Source of the DNA: Salinicola aestuarinus
GTDB taxonomy: Bacteria > Pseudomonadota > Gammaproteobacteria > Pseudomonadales > Halomonadaceae
NCBI RefSeq assembly: GCF_003206645.1
Contig: NZ_PZJP01000008.1
Location: forward strand, 169,512 to 233,511
DNA: 64,000 nucleotides
Direction of reading: 5' to 3'
Positions 26,623 to 35,271 of the stretch are shown piece by piece. Below the pieces are notes generated by a model, which was not told the DNA's origin, searched no databases, and saw only the letters and a program-made list of their open reading frames with translations. The translations under genes were made by a program, and so were the position numbers. Within the stretch, counting starts at the first letter, position 1, and every line of letters begins with the position of its first letter.

Positions 26623-27492
26623 TTAGCCCAGCAGAGACAGGACGGACTGCGGCGTCTGGTTGGCCTGCGCCAGCATGGAGGTGCCGGCCTGCTGAAGGAT
26701 GTTGGCACGGGTCATGTTGGAGACTTCCTCTGCGTAGTCGGCGTCTTCGATGCGCGAACGTGCTTCGGAAAGGTTGGTCGAGGTGGTCGACAGGTTATCG
26801 ATGACCGAGTCGAAACGGTTGAGTGTCGCACCCAGGGTCGCACGGTTGGTATCGAGCGTCTTCGTCGCCTCATCAACGCCATCGATCAGGTGCTGGAAGC
26901 TATCGTGTGCTTCCGAACCACTCCCTGTGCCCACAGTGAAAGTAGTACCAGAGATTTCGCTACCGCTTGTGCTTTCTAAGCCAAGCCCCGATACCGTTGC
27001 ATCGATGGTTTTGACGCTGATGACGTCTTCGTCTGCAGTGTTGGATCCGATCTGAATGCTCAAGCTACCACTGTTGTCGTTGAGTAGCTCCGTACCGTTG
27101 AAGTTGTTGCTCTCTGCAACGCGATCAATCTCTGCCAGCCGTTCGTTGATCTCGGTAGTGATGGCCTCACGGTCTTCCGCGGTATTGGTGTCGTTGGCGC
27201 CCTGAACTGCCAGCTCGCGGATACGCTGCAGGTTATCGTTCACCTGATCGAGACCACCTTCCATGGTCTGTACCAGCGAGATACCGTCGCTGGCATTACG
27301 ACTGGCCTGGTTCATGCCAGTGATCTGAGCGGACATTTTGTTGGCAATGGCTTGACCGGCGGCGTCATCCTTGGCGCTGTTGATACGCAGACCGGAGGAG
27401 AGGCGCTCCTGGGCCTGGGCCAGCGAATCCTGAGACTTGTTCAGGTTGTTCTGGCCGATCATGGAGGTGATGTTGGTATTGATCACTGACAT
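26623..27492 (-). CDS. fliC: Flagellin, copy 5 of the array (most diverged, nearest flgN)
   Basis: 289 aa. Same fold and ends, but with changes in the otherwise invariant parts: SQDSLAQ for SQSMLAQ, SAQITGMNQ for [16 protein letters not shown] for VAGSNNF and DYAEEVSN for DYAKEVSN. The central segment (about 145-205) is Ser/Gly/Thr-rich. Its promoter has the most canonical -10 of the array, and its leader lacks the two-hairpin layout of the other copies. It may be the ancestral gene from which the others derive. Confidence 0.97.
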   Translation of the reverse strand: MSVINTNITSMIGQNNLNKSQDSLAQAQERLSSGLRINSAKDDAAGQAIANKMSAQITGMNQASRNASDGISLVQTMEGGLDQVNDNLQRIRELAVQGANDTNTAEDREAITTEINERLAEIDRVAESNNFNGTELLNDNSGSLSIQIGSNTADEDVISVKTIDATVSGLGLESTSGSEISGTTFTVGTGSGSEAHDSFQHLIDGVDEATKTLDTNRATLGATLNRFDSVIDNLSTTSTNLSEARSRIEDADYAEEVSNMTRANILQQAGTSMLAQANQTPQSVLSLLG

Positions 27493-27597
27493 TGTCGCTT
27501 TCCTTTTACTTCAAGAGGGCTATCTGGGCGTAACGCAGCGAGAGTGACGATGAGCTCATTGCGCATTACTGAAACGACACGGTTGCCGTTAGCCCCT

Positions 27598-27624
27598 GTA
27601 TCGGCGATCCCCTCGATCGCTTTA
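27598..27624 (-). promoter_or_regulatory. Sigma-28-type promoter of flagellin copy 5
   Basis: Minus strand: TAAAGCGA, 11 nt, GCCGATAC. The -10 is closer to the FliA consensus GCCGATAA than in the other four copies. The start codon is about 105 nt downstream, giving a longer leader. Confidence 0.88.
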
Positions 27625-27680
27625 ACCGAAAACGAAAAATTACCGTGATTTTTTCTAGGGTTATGAGGTGTTTAGACAAG

Positions 27681-27708
27681 CAAAACCCGCAGCGTGCTGC
27701 GGGTTTTG
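27681..27708 (-). terminator. Terminator of the flgM-flgN unit
   Basis: Perfect 13-bp arms (CAAAACCCGCAGC and complement) with a two-base centre, about 92 nt past the flgN stop. It separates flgMN transcription from the flagellin array. Confidence 0.85.
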
Positions 27709-27799
27709 AGGGGGAGGGCACTGTTCTTGCCGTATGACGCGTGACGGCTCGTTGATTGCGACACAGTGTTTGATGGTATCGCTCCGCTATCAAGCTTGG

Positions 27800-28252
27800 T
27801 CAAGCGCTGGAGCTGATGCCGCCAAACCCTTTATGCAGAGACTTACCCTTGGGCCCGTAGGTGCTGCCGCCAACCGCACGCTGTAGAAAATCGATCGCCT
27901 GCTGATTCTGCTCGAGACGTTGAGAGATGATATGTCCGTTGAGGAGATTGGCCCGGCGGATACTTTCGGCCAGCTCTCGAATGCGCTGCCATTGGTCGAC
28001 GGCATCAGCGGCGATGGCGAGCTCTTCGGCTCCCCGGCTATCTGTCCCCAGGCCCGCCTCGGCCTGGTGCGTCCGTCGCGATGCCTCGATAGCGTCCAGC
28101 GTGTTCAGCGCCATTTGCTTCTCTGAGGCTATCTGGCCCAGCCGCTCGCCATCGATCTCTCCCGCATTCAGATGTTCACGCTCATCTTCCAGAAGCTCAT
28201 TCAGGGCCTCGAGATGGCGTTGCTGTTCAGCGAGAAGGGAGGTAAGCGACAT
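27800..28252 (-). CDS. flgN: FlgN, export chaperone for hook-filament junction proteins
   Basis: 150 aa, almost entirely helical and rich in Leu, Glu and Gln (SLLAEQQRHLEALNELLEDE), as in FlgN. In Salmonella it binds the C-termini of FlgK and FlgL in the cytoplasm and delivers them to the export gate. It lies directly downstream of flgM, the enteric flgAMN order. The family is poorly conserved in sequence, so length, composition and position carry the call. Confidence 0.88.
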   Translation of the reverse strand: MSLTSLLAEQQRHLEALNELLEDEREHLNAGEIDGERLGQIASEKQMALNTLDAIEASRRTHQAEAGLGTDSRGAEELAIAADAVDQWQRIRELAESIRRANLLNGHIISQRLEQNQQAIDFLQRAVGGSTYGPKGKSLHKGFGGISSSA

Positions 28253-28294
28253 GGGGTGTTCCTCGTTACGTGATAGACGTGCCCGGTTTTCGAC

Positions 28295-28570
28295 TTACTC
28301 TTGGCCGAGCTGGGCCTTGACGTCCGCGATGAGACCGTCTGCGATCTTGCTCGTATCGAGTTCGAACTGACCGTCGGCAATCGCTTGACGAATTTCATTG
28401 ACGCGGGCGGTATCGATGTCGCCCTTGTCGTTCAGTCGGTCGATCTGGCTCAGCGTCGTCGTTGAGCTGGGCTGTGGCTGAGAGCCAGCCGCCGTCGCCG
28501 GGCTTTTCTTGGCCTCGACGTTGTCCTGCTGTGTCGGGCGGGTAAGCGACTGCGTGTGATCGATTTTCAT
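28295..28570 (-). CDS. flgM: FlgM, anti-sigma-28 factor
   Basis: 91 aa. The starting MKIDHTQSLTRP and a disordered Ser/Thr/Pro-rich first half are typical. The C-terminal sigma-binding part contains VNEIRQAIADGQFELD and DTSKIADGLI. FlgM holds FliA inactive until the hook is complete and it is exported, so it gates all the sigma-28-type promoters of this window. A sigma-28-type promoter (28711-28737) gives the usual feedback supply. Confidence 0.95.
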   Translation of the reverse strand: MKIDHTQSLTRPTQQDNVEAKKSPATAAGSQPQPSSTTTLSQIDRLNDKGDIDTARVNEIRQAIADGQFELDTSKIADGLIADVKAQLGQE

Positions 28571-28710
28571 CTCGTTGGCCTCTGGGCTATCCGCGGCGTT
28601 TTAATGACTCTTGCTCGTGTCGCGGCGGTGTATCCGGGAAGCGCGGGGTGGGTGTGACAGCATCAACTCCCACTCCAGCGCTCCCATCGGGTGCTGTTGA
28701 TCTGTACACC

Positions 28711-28737
28711 CTATCGGCATGGCCTACGAAAACTGAA
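28711..28737 (-). promoter_or_regulatory. Sigma-28-type promoter of flgM
   Basis: Minus strand: TTCAGTTT, 11 nt, GCCGATAG, 141 nt before the flgM ATG. Six of eight -35 bases and seven of eight -10 bases match the FliA consensus. Confidence 0.75.
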
Positions 28738-28815
28738 AGCTCGCGGCAAAATCTTTTGTTAAGAAAGGTTTCCTCCGCTCACCTTCCTCATGAGTCTCTT
28801 CGACCCATTCTGACA

Positions 28816-29604
28816 TCAAAATTCCACGGCCAATCTATCGGGACCGATGACCCGTCCCTGAAGGATCTGGTTGTTCTGCGTCTTCAGGCGGACGGAGCTA
28901 CCCAGCCCACCATTGTCCAGTGCCTCGACACTTCGGCTAATGCTGAAGCCGTCACCGCGGGCAACGAGGACGACGCTGCTTCCCCGCTCGACCAACCATG
29001 GCGCGCGAACCATCGCGTCGGTAAGTGTCGCGCCGGAAGGGATGCGTCGCGTCGCGACCTTCCCGGTGACCCGCTCCATGGAATCCAGGTAACCCCGCTG
29101 CAGCCGAGTGATGTCGGTCGTCGCCCAGGTGAGCGCGGCGGCATCGACCGGGTCACCGGGATCAAGGGTCCGCGCGGCGACGAGATGTCGGATCGTCGCC
29201 GACACAGTGGCTTGTACGTAGCGAGTTCTCGCACTCTCGCCGGCGCAGTGCAGCCCGACCGTCACTCGCCCTTTGGGTATGCCGGGGCGAGGAAGGAAGG
29301 GGTCCGGTGCGACGCACTCTCCGAGAGCGGAATCGCCGTCTCGAACGGTGATTTCGACGCTGTCCCCGAGCGATGCCGTCTCAGCCATCAGAAACTCTCG
29401 CACGGTCTGCTCAATAGTCGTCTCGGGCGCCTTTGTCGGCTCAAGTTCCTTGGCCATGGCGGTGAGCGTGAAAAGCGCGAGTACCGACCCGATGACGGCA
29501 CTTGCCGCATATCTCAGGGTGAGCAGAGCGAAGCGTACAGCCGGCATGGCCAGAATCAGAGGCCGTCGAGCACTCTGAGGTAACGGCTGGTGATCTCGTG
29601 GCAT
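28816..29604 (-). CDS. flgA: FlgA, P-ring assembly chaperone
   Basis: 262 aa from the ATG at 29604; the frame is open to 29721 and another ATG lies at 29547. None has a strong ribosome site, so the start is uncertain. After a basic segment comes a signal-peptide-like helix (ASAVIGSVLALFTLTAMA). The C-terminal SAF-like domain includes AARTLDPGDPVDAAALTW and ends with the FlgA segment QILQGRVIGPDRLAVEF. In the family it acts in the periplasm to help FlgI polymerise into the P ring. It is divergent from flgB, as in enterics. Confidence 0.9.
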   Translation of the reverse strand: MPRDHQPLPQSARRPLILAMPAVRFALLTLRYAASAVIGSVLALFTLTAMAKELEPTKAPETTIEQTVREFLMAETASLGDSVEITVRDGDSALGECVAPDPFLPRPGIPKGRVTVGLHCAGESARTRYVQATVSATIRHLVAARTLDPGDPVDAAALTWATTDITRLQRGYLDSMERVTGKVATRRIPSGATLTDAMVRAPWLVERGSSVVLVARGDGFSISRSVEALDNGGLGSSVRLKTQNNQILQGRVIGPDRLAVEF

Positions 29605-29831
29605 GGGCGGGCGTCTCGTGGCGCGTAGCGATGACTTTGTGGCGGTGAGGCCGCCAGTCCCTGTGATGGAAGACGATTGTAGGCAGAGGGGCTGACCGTC
29701 ATCGACGAAAATGACACGCAATCGAACGTCTATTTACGCGATTGGGCGTTGACGCTCACCGTTATTCTCCTCCCTGTCCAAAAACCTCCCGCCTCGAGAC
29801 GCTTTCCGAGGCAGTCGCAGGGTGGCTCAAC

Positions 29832-30248
29832 ATGTTCGATAAGTTGGAAAACGCGATTCGGTTTCAGCAGGAGGCGATCAATCTCCGAGCCGAACGACAG
29901 AAAGTGCTGGCGAACAACATCGCCAATGCCGACACCCCGAACTTCAAGGCGCGGGATTTTGATTTCGGTGCGGAGCTCGGGCGCGTGATGAATGAAGGTC
30001 GCGGGGATGGCGGTGGCATGTCCCTGGCACGAACGTCATCTCGACATCTCGCTGGGCAAGCGAGTGATTCGCTGGGGATTCGCGATTTGCGCTACCGCGT
30101 GCCGGAGCAGGCGAGCCTGGACGGCAACACCGTTGATATGGATCAGGAACGATCGGCCTTCGCCGACAACTCGCTGCGCTATCAGGCGGATACCACCTTT
30201 GTCAGTCGCCGTATTCAGGGGCTGAAGAAAGCGATGCAACCGGAGTAA
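29832..30248 (+). CDS. flgB: FlgB, proximal rod protein
   Basis: 138 aa, the same length as E. coli FlgB. The start at 29832 ([15 protein letters not shown]) is preferred over the upstream open frame. The rod/hook family motif [15 protein letters not shown] is at about 28-42. It forms the proximal rod with FlgC and FlgF in the periplasm. First gene of flgBCDEFGHIJ. Confidence 0.95.
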   Translation: MFDKLENAIRFQQEAINLRAERQKVLANNIANADTPNFKARDFDFGAELGRVMNEGRGDGGGMSLARTSSRHLAGQASDSLGIRDLRYRVPEQASLDGNTVDMDQERSAFADNSLRYQADTTFVSRRIQGLKKAMQPE

Positions 30249-30252
30249 TCCC

Positions 30253-30663
30253 ATGTCGATGTTCAGTGTTTTCGATATTTCCGGGTCGGCGATGACCGCC
30301 AACTCTCAGCGCATGAACGTGACGGCAAGCAACTTGGCCAACGCCGACAGCGTTGCCGGTCCGAATGGCGAGGCCTATCGCGCCAAGCACGTGATGTTTC
30401 AGGCGCTGAGCCAGAACGGTGCGGGGCCGGGCGGTGTGAGAGTGGATAGTGTGGTCGAAGACAACGAGACACCCATGCGCTCCGAGTACCGTCCCGGGCA
30501 TCCGCTTGCAGACGATGAGGGTTATGTCCAGATGCCCAATGTCGACCCGGTCAACGAGATGGTCGACATGATCGCAGCGTCTCGCTCTTATCAAGCCAAT
30601 GTCGAGGTAATGAATACCGCCAAGTCATTGATGATCAAGACGCTGACGATTGGTGAGGGCTAA
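30253..30663 (+). CDS. flgC: FlgC, proximal rod protein
   Basis: 136 aa. The N-terminal rod motif [12 protein letters not shown] and the C-terminal helix [20 protein letters not shown] are diagnostic of FlgC. It starts 4 nt after flgB. It builds the proximal rod of the basal body. Confidence 0.96.
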   Translation: MSMFSVFDISGSAMTANSQRMNVTASNLANADSVAGPNGEAYRAKHVMFQALSQNGAGPGGVRVDSVVEDNETPMRSEYRPGHPLADDEGYVQMPNVDPVNEMVDMIAASRSYQANVEVMNTAKSLMIKTLTIGEG

Positions 30664-30675
30664 GGTCCAGGCCAT

Positions 30676-30691
30676 CAGGGCGGCTGCCCTG
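30676..30691 (+). other. Small hairpin between flgC and flgD
   Basis: CAGGGC-GGCT-GCCCTG in the 123-bp gap. It has no T-run, so it is more likely an mRNA structure than a terminator. Confidence 0.4.
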
Positions 30692-30786
30692 GAGAGATGC
30701 CGATTCGCGGAGAGTCGGTTGAGTGGTCCGGTTGAGAGGCCGGCGAAATCGACGAGTTCGACGCGAGTCGACAGAGGAGAGTAACG

Positions 30787-31500
30787 ATGGCGAGTCCGGT
30801 GATAGGCAGCAGTACGCTTGCCAACATCAATGGATCGACGAAGGCGAGTGGTGCGTCCAACGCAACCGGGGCCGATACCGGTGCAGAGCTCAACGACCGC
30901 TTCATGACCCTGCTGGTCACTCAGTTGAAGAATCAGGATCCGACCAGTCCGATGGAAAACTCGGACATGACCGCGCAGCTGGCGCAGATCAACACGGTCA
31001 GCGGTATCGAGAAGCTCAACGACAGCCTTACCGCGATCACCGATCAGATCGACGCGGGACAGACACTGCAGGCCAGCGCGCTGATCGGTCAGGGCGTCAT
31101 GGTCCCCGGTAACCAGATTCTCGTCGGCAAAACCGATGACGTGACCGGTAAGGTCGCGACCACGCCGATCGGCGTCGATCTCGACGAGAGTGTCCAGAAC
31201 ATGGAGATCGCGATCAAAGGGGCCAACGGTGAAGTCGTCAGTACCTTTGAGACCGGCCCGCTGGGACCGGGCGTTCACAGCTTCACCTGGGACGGGAAAG
31301 TCGCCGACGGCAGCTACGCCTCCCAGGACACGACTTACAGCGCCTCCATGACGGCGATCAGCGGTGACGAAAGGATACCCAAGGGTTCCCTGAACTACGC
31401 GCTGGTCAACGGCGTGATCGCGCAGGCGGAAGGTCCGCTACTCGACCTGGGATACGCACAGGATCCCGTTTCGCTTGAGGCAGTGCGGCAAATTCTCTGA
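30787..31500 (+). CDS. flgD: FlgD, hook-cap scaffolding protein
   Basis: 237 aa. The segment RFMTLLVTQLKNQDPTSPME with MTAQLAQINTVSGIEKLN is the conserved FlgD N-terminal region. The C-terminal part holds the FLG/FN3-like domain (SFTWDGKVADGS). It caps the growing hook and is shed on completion. The SD GAGGAGAG is strong. A 123-bp gap separates it from flgC. Confidence 0.95.
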   Translation: MASPVIGSSTLANINGSTKASGASNATGADTGAELNDRFMTLLVTQLKNQDPTSPMENSDMTAQLAQINTVSGIEKLNDSLTAITDQIDAGQTLQASALIGQGVMVPGNQILVGKTDDVTGKVATTPIGVDLDESVQNMEIAIKGANGEVVSTFETGPLGPGVHSFTWDGKVADGSYASQDTTYSASMTAISGDERIPKGSLNYALVNGVIAQAEGPLLDLGYAQDPVSLEAVRQIL

Positions 31501-31565
31501 ATGAAGTCTCAATACCGGCAAACGAGCACTTTGCGCTCGAGTCATCAAAATCCTAGGGGGTAGTC

Positions 31566-32858
31566 ATGGGCTTTTCACAAGCACTCAGTGGTGTCAACGC
31601 AGCAGCGCAGCAGCTGGACGTCATTGGCAACAACATTTCGAACTCGCAGACGAAAGGCTTCAAGAGCGGTTCGGTCCAGTTCTCCGACGTCTTCGCGAAC
31701 AGCGCCGTTGGCCTGGGTACGCGCGTCAATGGCGTGCTTCAGGACTTCACCACCGGTAGCCTCGAGTCGACGGGGCGGAATCTGGATATCGCCATCAGCG
31801 GCGAAGGCTTCCTGCGCTTCAGCCAGGAAGGGGAAGTGGGTTACTCCCGCAACGGCCAGCTGACGATGACGTCGGATGGTTTCCTGGAAAATGCCCAGGG
31901 CGCCCGTCTGATGGGCTACGGCCTGGCTGACGCGACCGATGTCACCTCTGGCGTCGTGGTGGGCGGTCAGCCGCGCGTTCTGAACGTGCCGGCAGCCGAT
32001 ATGCCTGCGAGCGCGACCGGTGCCAGCGGCGTCGGCGTCAGCATGCAGCTGAACCTCAATGCGTCGGAAACCGTCGGGGAGACGACGAACGCCGTTCTGT
32101 ACAACAACCTTGATGCCAAGCTTGCTGAAGACACCACGCAGCAGACGAGTGTTGCGTACAACTACTCCACCAGCTTCTCCGTCTACGACTCACAAGGTGG
32201 GCAACACAATGCCACTTTGTATTTCGAGAAAGTCGGCAGTAACGACTGGAGTGCGCGTACGGCACTGGATGGTGTATTGACCAATCAAGAACTCGACGTG
32301 ACCTTTGATACCAACGGCAAGTTGGCCACGGTGGATGGTGAAGACGTCACCGCTAACCCGCCGACTTGGCCGACCCTGAGCTTTGGCGCTGATCAGCTCG
32401 GCGACGAAGTCAATCCGGTGAATGCCCAGTTCAGTCTGGCGGGCAGCACCCAGTTCGCCAACGATTCGACCGTGAAAAGTCTGGCGCAGGATGGCTATGC
32501 CTCGGGCGCACTGATCGGCATCAGCTTTGCTGACGATGGCTCGGTTGTCGGCAGCTACGCCAATGAGAAGACTGTGAACCTGGGCCAGGTGGCACTCGCG
32601 ACATTCCGCAACCCTGAGGGGCTGTCGCCGTCGGGTGGCAACCTGTTCTCCGCCACGGCGACCTCCGGAAACGAGTTGCTGGGCACGGCGGGCACTGGTG
32701 TGCTGGGCGGCATCGAAGCCGAGACACTGGAGGCGTCGAACGTCGACCTGACGACAGAGCTGGTCAACCTGATCATTGCCCAGCGTAACTATCAGGCGAA
32801 CACGAACTCCATCCGGACCCAGTCCGAGGTGATGGATCAGGTCGCGCAGCTGCGCTGA
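31566..32858 (+). CDS. flgE: FlgE, hook protein
   Basis: 430 aa. The N-terminal motif NNISNSQTKGFKSGS and the C-terminal ELVNLIIAQRNYQANTNSI are the two D0 arms of the hook subunit. The middle carries the FlgE domains (TGSLESTGRNLDIAISGEGF). SD AGGGGG. About 120 copies form the universal joint between rod and filament. Confidence 0.97.
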   Translation: MGFSQALSGVNAAAQQLDVIGNNISNSQTKGFKSGSVQFSDVFANSAVGLGTRVNGVLQDFTTGSLESTGRNLDIAISGEGFLRFSQEGEVGYSRNGQLTMTSDGFLENAQGARLMGYGLADATDVTSGVVVGGQPRVLNVPAADMPASATGASGVGVSMQLNLNASETVGETTNAVLYNNLDAKLAEDTTQQTSVAYNYSTSFSVYDSQGGQHNATLYFEKVGSNDWSARTALDGVLTNQELDVTFDTNGKLATVDGEDVTANPPTWPTLSFGADQLGDEVNPVNAQFSLAGSTQFANDSTVKSLAQDGYASGALIGISFADDGSVVGSYANEKTVNLGQVALATFRNPEGLSPSGGNLFSATATSGNELLGTAGTGVLGGIEAETLEASNVDLTTELVNLIIAQRNYQANTNSIRTQSEVMDQVAQLR

Positions 32859-32915
32859 TAGGGCAGGGTGCCGGTCGCGATGACCGGCACCGGTCTCGTC
32901 CTCTAGGGAGTAACC

Positions 32916-33680
32916 ATGGATCGCATCTTCTATACCGCGGGTGGTGGCGCCAGCCAGACCCTGTCGCAGCAGGCGGTAGTCAACAACAACCTCGCGAATG
33001 TCTCCACGCCGGGTTTTCGCGGGGAACTCATGGCTGTCCGTGCCGTGCCCGTCGAGGGTGACGCACGCCTTGCGACGCGCACCTCGTCGATGATGACGAC
33101 ACCGGGGGCTGACTTTACCCCGGGGGATATCAGCACCACGGGTCGCACTCTTGATGTGGCGATGCAGGGTGATGCCTGGCTTGCAGTGCAGGCGCCTGAA
33201 GGTGGTGAAGGCTACACCCGCCGCGGGGACCTCAAGGTTGACGCGACAGGGCTTCTGACGTCACTGGGCAATCCCGTGCTGGGCGATAATGGTCAGGCCA
33301 TCGTCATTCCGCCGGGTGGAGAAGTGAGCGTCGCCGGCGATGGGTCGATCAGTGTCATCGAGCCCGGCCAGAATCCTGATGCGATTGCGCCGCTGGCGCG
33401 ACTCAAGCTGGTTTCGCCGGGTAATGAGAATCTGGTGCGAGGTGAGGACGGCCTGTTTCGTCTGACGCCGCCGGACGGTGAGGATTTCGCAGCGCCGGTG
33501 CCAGCAGACGATACCCTGCGTCTCGTCTCTGGTGCGCTTGAGGGCAGCAATGTCACTCCCACCGACGCGATGATCTCGATGATCGACGCCTCGAGGCGCT
33601 ACGACATGAACATGAAGGTGATCGAAAGCGCTAACGAGAATGCGCAGCGCGCCAACAGCCTGCTGTCGATCAACGGTTAA
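32916..33680 (+). CDS. flgF: FlgF, proximal rod protein
   Basis: 254 aa. It begins MDRIFYTAGGGASQTL, with [16 protein letters not shown] in the rod motif position. The C-terminus has VTPTDAMISMIDASRRYD. Part of the proximal rod. SD AGGGAG upstream. Confidence 0.96.
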   Translation: MDRIFYTAGGGASQTLSQQAVVNNNLANVSTPGFRGELMAVRAVPVEGDARLATRTSSMMTTPGADFTPGDISTTGRTLDVAMQGDAWLAVQAPEGGEGYTRRGDLKVDATGLLTSLGNPVLGDNGQAIVIPPGGEVSVAGDGSISVIEPGQNPDAIAPLARLKLVSPGNENLVRGEDGLFRLTPPDGEDFAAPVPADDTLRLVSGALEGSNVTPTDAMISMIDASRRYDMNMKVIESANENAQRANSLLSING

Positions 33681-33710
33681 CGGGCCAATGCGGCCAATGA
33701 GGGTTTCATC

Positions 33711-34493
33711 ATGATCAAATCACTCTGGACAGCCAAGACCGGCCTGGAGTCGCAGCAAACCAAGCTGGATGTGATCTCCAACAACCTGGCCAACGTCTCG
33801 ACCAATGGCTTCAAGCGCTCGCGGGCGGTGTTCGAAGATCTGCTTTACCAGAACGTGCGCCAGCCGGGCGCGCAGTCGTCCGTTGTCAATACGTTGCCCT
33901 CCGGCATGCAGGTCGGTACCGGTGTGCGGCCAGTAGCCACCGAGCGCCTGCACACTCAGGGTGGGCTGCAGAACACCGAAAACTCGCGAGATCTGGCGAT
34001 CAACGGCAAAGGCTTCTTTGCGGTGCAGATGCCGGATGGCACCAGCGCCTTCACGCGTGACGGTAGCTTTCAGGTCAACGAGAACGGTCAGATGGTGACC
34101 GCCAACGGCTATCCCGTTGACCCGCCGATCGTGATCCCGCAGAACGCGCTATCGATCAGTATTGGTCAGGACGGCACCGTTTCCGTGACGCAGCCGGGCA
34201 CCACGCAGAGCAATGTGGTGGGGCAGATGATGGTGTCGACCTTCATCAATCCGACCGGGCTGCAGAGTATCGGCCAGAACCTCTATCTGGAAACTGACGC
34301 TTCCGGCCCGCGCGCGGATCTTAACCCGGGCCTGGACGGTGCCGGCTCGCTTTATCAGGGCTATGTCGAGACCTCCAATGTCAACGTGGTCGAGGAAATG
34401 GTCAGCATGATCGAGACTCAGCGGGCCTACGAGATCAACAGCAAGGCTGTCGAGAGCTCCGACGAAATGCTCGCGCGCATCTCTCAGCTCTAA
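33711..34493 (+). CDS. flgG: FlgG, distal rod protein
   Basis: 260 aa, exactly the enterobacterial length. The motif [16 protein letters not shown] and the C-terminal [19 protein letters not shown] are diagnostic. It forms the distal rod that crosses the peptidoglycan and outer-membrane rings. Confidence 0.97.
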   Translation: MIKSLWTAKTGLESQQTKLDVISNNLANVSTNGFKRSRAVFEDLLYQNVRQPGAQSSVVNTLPSGMQVGTGVRPVATERLHTQGGLQNTENSRDLAINGKGFFAVQMPDGTSAFTRDGSFQVNENGQMVTANGYPVDPPIVIPQNALSISIGQDGTVSVTQPGTTQSNVVGQMMVSTFINPTGLQSIGQNLYLETDASGPRADLNPGLDGAGSLYQGYVETSNVNVVEEMVSMIETQRAYEINSKAVESSDEMLARISQL

Positions 34494-34548
34494 TCCCGAC
34501 GCATTGGCTCAAACTCCAATGCCGACCGAAACTGCCAGGGAAACCGCG

Positions 34549-35271
34549 ATGCCGTCCGTTTGCCATACCGCTCTTGCCCCCCGCACTCGTCTGCGTCACG
34601 GCTTCTCGAGAAGCCCGCTGCTGCTGGCGCTGGCAGCGTTACTGGTCCTCGGGGGGTGCGCACAGATTCCCAGGCACTCGGTGGTCGAGAACTCGGACCC
34701 GGTGTCCGTGCCTTCGACGCCGCCGATCCAGGCCAACGGTTCGATCTACCAGGCGCGGTTTGGTTACCAGCCGCTGTTCGAGGATCGACGTCCGCGCCAG
34801 ATTGGCGACATCCTCACCATCGTGCTCGACGAGCAGGTCAGCGCCAGCAAGAGCTCGGCCGCCAATGCCTCGCGTAACGGGTCCGTTGGCCTCACGCTTA
34901 ACCAGATTCCGGACGTGCTCGATTTTCTCGAGGATTACAACGCCGACGTCGAAGGTGAGAACATTTTCAGCGGCTCCGGCGGAGCCAATGCCAACAATAC
35001 GTTCACCGGGACCATCACCGTCTCGGTCTTCGATCTGCAGGCCAATGGCAATTTGAAAGTGCGCGGCGAAAAGCAGATCGCCATTAATCAGGGAACCGAG
35101 TACATCCGCTTTTCCGGTGTGGTCAACCCAAGGGCGATTACCGGTAACAACACCGTGCAGTCGTCACAGGTGGCTGATGCCCGCATCGAATACATCGGTG
35201 ATGGCTACATCAACGAAGCGCAGACGATGGGCTGGCTGCAGCGCTTTTTCCTCAACGTTTCGCCTTTCTGA
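34549..35271 (+). CDS. flgH: FlgH, L-ring lipoprotein
   Basis: 240 aa from the ATG at 34549 with AGGGA eight bases upstream; the frame is open from a TTG at 34504, which lacks a ribosome site. The signal sequence ends in lipobox LVLGGC. The family segment [15 protein letters not shown] follows, and FTGTITVSV and the C-terminal [13 protein letters not shown] match FlgH. It forms the L ring in the outer membrane. Its stop overlaps the flgI start by one base. Confidence 0.95.
   Translation: MPSVCHTALAPRTRLRHGFSRSPLLLALAALLVLGGCAQIPRHSVVENSDPVSVPSTPPIQANGSIYQARFGYQPLFEDRRPRQIGDILTIVLDEQVSASKSSAANASRNGSVGLTLNQIPDVLDFLEDYNADVEGENIFSGSGGANANNTFTGTITVSVFDLQANGNLKVRGEKQIAINQGTEYIRFSGVVNPRAITGNNTVQSSQVADARIEYIGDGYINEAQTMGWLQRFFLNVSPF

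Larger units (their letters stand above)
22355..27492 (-). repeat. Tandem array of five flagellin transcription units
   Basis: Five genes of 280-293 codons in the same orientation, each with its own promoter, leader and terminator. The N-terminal about 140 and C-terminal about 70 residues are nearly invariant; only a central segment of about 60 residues differs. Synonymous differences in the shared ends show that the copies are not identical at DNA level. Confidence 0.95.
27493..27799. other. Intergenic region between flagellin copy 5 and flgN
   Basis: 307 bp holding the long, different leader and sigma-28-type promoter of flagellin copy 5, an AT-rich patch (about 27620-27680) and the flgMN terminator. 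No gene is supported. Confidence 0.7.

Noticed and set aside
22355-27492. Flagellin repeats as an assembly artefact
   Set aside because: The copies differ in central segments and at many synonymous sites, and one has a different promoter, so they are real paralogs in the given sequence.
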